DNA of 64,000 bases from Pirellulales bacterium (lineage in GTDB: Bacteria > Planctomycetota > Planctomycetia > Pirellulales > JAEUIK01): NCBI GenBank assembly GCA_019636335.1, contig JAHBXR010000023.1:44375-108374 (forward strand), in the 5' to 3' direction. The position numbers and the translations under genes are program-made. Of the stretch, positions 61,842-64,000 are shown one piece after another. How positions within the stretch are numbered: the first letter of the stretch is position 1; the number at the start of each line of letters is the position of its first letter. Below the pieces are notes generated by a model. It was not told the origin of the DNA. It saw only the letters and a list, made by a program, of their open reading frames with translations, and ran no database searches.

Positions 61842-62258
61842 GTGTCACGAACCATCAGTTTGATCTATCTCGCGTTCCTCACGCTGCTCTTGGTCGTGCG
61901 CAATCCGCTCGATTGGTTTGGTCAGCAGGAACTGATCGTCTCGGCCTTCCGTATGCTGGGATTCATCGTCCACTTTGCGACGTTTGTCGTCCTCGCCTTC
62001 TTGATGCTGATGGCACGCTGGCCCCTCAGCAACGCCACCTTGCTCGGATTGCTGGCCGTGTACGCGGGTTTCACCGAGTTGATTCAAGGTCCGATCCCCA
62101 ACCGCAGTCCGGAGTGGGGCGACTTCCTCCAGGATCTGGGCGGTTTGGCCGTCGGAACCATCCTCTGGTTCGTGGTCTCGCGCTGGTGGATCTCACCACG
62201 CGCGACGGTTGCCGAGAGTACCCTTTCTCCCGCGACCGAAACGGGCATCCGGGCTTGA
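61842..62258 (+). CDS. VanZ-like membrane protein
   Basis: The 138-aa protein with about four membrane helices resembles the VanZ family: FRMLGFIVHFATFVVLAFLM, then AGFTELIQGPIPNRSPEWGD with the conserved Glu and the FLQDLGGLAVG motif. The start is a GTG at 61842. VanZ-like proteins are common membrane proteins of unsettled function; only one is linked to teicoplanin resistance. It is convergent with the SGNH hydrolase gene (4-nt gap), so no operon is implied. Confidence 0.85.
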   Translation: MSRTISLIYLAFLTLLLVVRNPLDWFGQQELIVSAFRMLGFIVHFATFVVLAFLMLMARWPLSNATLLGLLAVYAGFTELIQGPIPNRSPEWGDFLQDLGGLAVGTILWFVVSRWWISPRATVAESTLSPATETGIRA

Positions 62259-62262
62259 ACCG

Positions 62263-63357
62263 TCACTTGGTCGACGTGCTCGGTTCGTCCACTGGCCGCG
62301 CGACGAGATGACCTTGGGGTTGCGATTCAACGTCGCGCATCGACCGCAGCCAGCCCGAGGCGATCTGTCGATGCCCCGCCGCTGACAAGTGCATGGGGTC
62401 GCCGAACAGGAACCATTGCCGCGAGCCTTCGGTCGTCGCGAACCACGGGCGTGCATCGTGGTACTTGATGCCCCGCTCGCGGAGATACGCGGCCAATTGC
62501 TCCTGGGGCGCCCACAGATCATCGCGTTCGGCGCGCAGTTGATACTCGTACGGCAGCAGCACCACGTCGAAGCGGGCGCCGTGCTGCTCGGCCAGCCGCG
62601 CCATGGCCTCGATGCGATCGAAGCCGAGGATGCTCCCGCCGCCGGCATCTGTGTAGCGGGCGTAGTCGCACCAGAAGTAGGTCTGGCTGCGATCGGTCAA
62701 TTGTCCCTTGAGCAACAGATAGAGCTTCGAGCGCGACCGCAGCAGGCCGCGCAGACGTTCGCCGAAACCGCTCTGTTCGAGTGCCAGGTTCGCTACCGAG
62801 CCCGCTTCGCAGCGCGGCGCGGTCGATACCTCGCCCGAGACGTCCTCGAGGTCGTTCAAGCAGTAGAACAGCGTCACGCGGGCGATCGACGGATCCTGAC
62901 GCAACATTTCGCCGGCTTTGGCAAGTTGGCCGTCGAGATTCATGCCCACGACGGAAGCATTGCGCAAGTGTACCTCGGGCAGCGCGCGCTCCACGCGTCC
63001 GACGAACGTCTCGGCCGCGGGCACGCCCACGCCAAACGCGACCGAGTCGCCGAGAATCAGCCAGGTTTGCCTGGCCGGCTTGCGATACTCCAGGTCGCGG
63101 CACCCCGACTCGTCGATGTGGACGTACTCGCCAAAGCAATAGCCGCTGGCAGAGGGGTGCCATTGATAGCCTGCTTGTGCGGTGCGCACGAGCAGCGTCG
63201 CATCCGTGTCCTGAAAGTTCACCGCGGGAAACAAACAACGCGTGCCAAGCTCTGCCAAGGCGAGCATGGCGCAGCTCAAAACGCCGGCGAATCCCAGCGC
63301 CAGTAGCCGCCATTTCCACCGTCGGCGATTTCCTTGCGAGGGCAAAGCGAGCGACAC
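62263..63357 (-). CDS. SGNH/GDSL-type hydrolase-like membrane-anchored protein
   Basis: The 364-aa protein has an N-terminal signal anchor (about residues 17-38, LLALGFAGVLSCAMLALAEL) and an SGNH hydrolase fold: the catalytic-serine block WLILGDSVAFGVGVPAAETF, an oxyanion Gly near SVVGMNLDG, VTLFYCLNDLEDV in place of the Asn block, and the C-terminal Asp/His block FGDPMHLSAAGHRQIASGWL. The GTG at 63357 is the start. It could be an esterase or acetyltransferase-associated lipase; the substrate is unknown. Confidence 0.82.
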   Translation of the reverse strand: MSLALPSQGNRRRWKWRLLALGFAGVLSCAMLALAELGTRCLFPAVNFQDTDATLLVRTAQAGYQWHPSASGYCFGEYVHIDESGCRDLEYRKPARQTWLILGDSVAFGVGVPAAETFVGRVERALPEVHLRNASVVGMNLDGQLAKAGEMLRQDPSIARVTLFYCLNDLEDVSGEVSTAPRCEAGSVANLALEQSGFGERLRGLLRSRSKLYLLLKGQLTDRSQTYFWCDYARYTDAGGGSILGFDRIEAMARLAEQHGARFDVVLLPYEYQLRAERDDLWAPQEQLAAYLRERGIKYHDARPWFATTEGSRQWFLFGDPMHLSAAGHRQIASGWLRSMRDVESQPQGHLVARPVDEPSTSTK

Positions 63358-63501
63358 GCGGAGTCCTTTCCCTATCCGTTCAGCCCTTCCCCCTCGACCA
63401 CGACGCGCGCAAAGCGAGCGCAGAGGGAGATGCTGGAGCCGATTCCTAGGCGAGCTTCACGCGAAGTAGTGCCGCGCGACTCGCGATTCCCGCCGCGAGG
63501 A

Positions 63502-63900
63502 TTAACGCATGGGCGGGAAGAAGTGCATGTGATTCATGAAGCCGCTGACGTGGCCGGTGCCTCGCACCTGCTGGGATTCGCCCGTGGTACGCGAAGCGCC
63601 CATGCGGTTCGACGAACTGATATCTTGTTGGATCTGCTGAATCTGCGCGGCCTGCCGTACCGCCGCCTGACGCTGCTCCACCATCGGCCGCACCAACGTC
63701 TGATAAGTCGGGGGACCGTTGAAGTTACGCTGCGTCAAATTGAGATAGGGACTCACCGTCGGTCGATTGATCGTGTTCTGCATCGGATTGATCGACGGCG
63801 GACGATACTGAGGAAACTGTGCGACGGCAACTCGCGCCGATCCTGCCAGCAACAGCAGGCTGAAGAGCCCGATCAAAATAGCCGGATGGTGTCTTCGCAT
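63502..63900 (-). CDS. Small secreted hypothetical protein
   Basis: The 132-aa product has a signal peptide (about residues 1-27, LIGLFSLLLLAGSARVAVAQ) and a Pro/Asn/Gln-rich mature part containing an AAVRQAAQIQQIQQDI helix and an ending HMHFFPPMR with several His and Met residues. GGAGGT a few nucleotides before the ATG at 63900 supports the start. No family is recognised. Short secreted proteins of this composition are frequent in planctomycetes. Confidence 0.7.
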   Translation of the reverse strand: MRRHHPAILIGLFSLLLLAGSARVAVAQFPQYRPPSINPMQNTINRPTVSPYLNLTQRNFNGPPTYQTLVRPMVEQRQAAVRQAAQIQQIQQDISSSNRMGASRTTGESQQVRGTGHVSGFMNHMHFFPPMR

Positions 63901-64000
63901 CGTTACCTCCGTCGGAGCATCGTGTCGTGACGCGACGTTCCTTCTTGGCACGGTCCTTCTCGTGAATCCTACGCCGCACGAGCGGGCCAGACAAACGAAT

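Noticed and set aside
1..64000. CRISPR arrays, tRNA or rRNA genes, integrase or transposase genes
   Set aside because: I looked for direct-repeat arrays, cloverleaf-like segments, and transposase or integrase motifs among the translations and saw none; a covariance-model scan would be needed to rule out small RNA genes.

Overview
The window looks like chromosomal DNA of a high-GC planctomycete, most likely a member of the Pirellulales. The evidence is a DUF1559 prepilin-like protein with an H-X9-DG motif, PEP-CTERM anchored proteins, an ECF sigma factor overlapping a Ser/Thr kinase with WD40 repeats, a GldA/GldFG/DUF4340 export cassette, HEAT-repeat secreted proteins and a fused TIGR03546/TIGR03545-type membrane protein. 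I see no rRNA, tRNA, CRISPR array, phage module or transposase gene. Assignments rest on reading the translated sequence; no database search was run.

Layout. 0.5-5.9 kb (+): Gld-type ABC ATPase, fused permease/GldG protein and DUF4340 protein. 6.1-8.2 kb (+): anchored protein, ScpB, and a hyperacidic protein separated from ScpB by a single in-frame TAG. 8.3-15.6 kb (-): argH, a secreted HEAT protein carrying a degenerate receiver domain, a sigma-54 activator, a HemX/CcsA-like protein and hemA. 16.2-19.5 kb (+): carB. 19.8-22.6 kb (-): a compact operon of DyP peroxidase, encapsulin shell protein, a DUF2945 protein and a DUF488 protein; the peroxidase carries the encapsulin cargo tag near its C-terminus, so this is a self-loading peroxidase nanocompartment. 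22.9-25.1 kb (+): HlyD-like lipoprotein and ABC ATPase without a permease gene. 25.2-29.1 kb (-): small secreted protein, folC, a 69-aa protein and a DUF1559 prepilin. 29.5-32.6 kb (+): the large TIGR03546/TIGR03545-like fusion. 32.6-35.2 kb (-): 2OG-Fe(II) oxygenase, membrane protein and a cellulase-like glycosidase. 35.5-43.9 kb (+): CBM9-like secreted protein, a conserved hypothetical, PPK2, an RND efflux adaptor/pump pair and a DUF3303 protein.

44.0-56.9 kb is the most accessory part. It starts with a 379-bp long-inverted-repeat element, followed by a beta-propeller/DUF2231/SUMF1 fusion, a LysR regulator, an SdpI-like protein, a 48-aa basic protein, a truncated SUMF1-PEP-CTERM gene coupled to a DUF1080-like gene, a frameshifted lectin-like PEP-CTERM gene, and the ECF sigma/kinase pair. 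57.2-63.9 kb returns to housekeeping genes: threonine synthase, dapB, a small conserved protein, a SIS-domain isomerase followed by a ROK kinase, a VanZ-like protein, an SGNH hydrolase and a small secreted protein.

The strongest system is the encapsulin/DyP operon. The best non-coding signals are the 379-bp palindromic element at 44,016-44,394, a GTAG-headed REP pair at 22,790-22,868, and a second REP-like palindrome family at 4,170 and 59,796-59,883.
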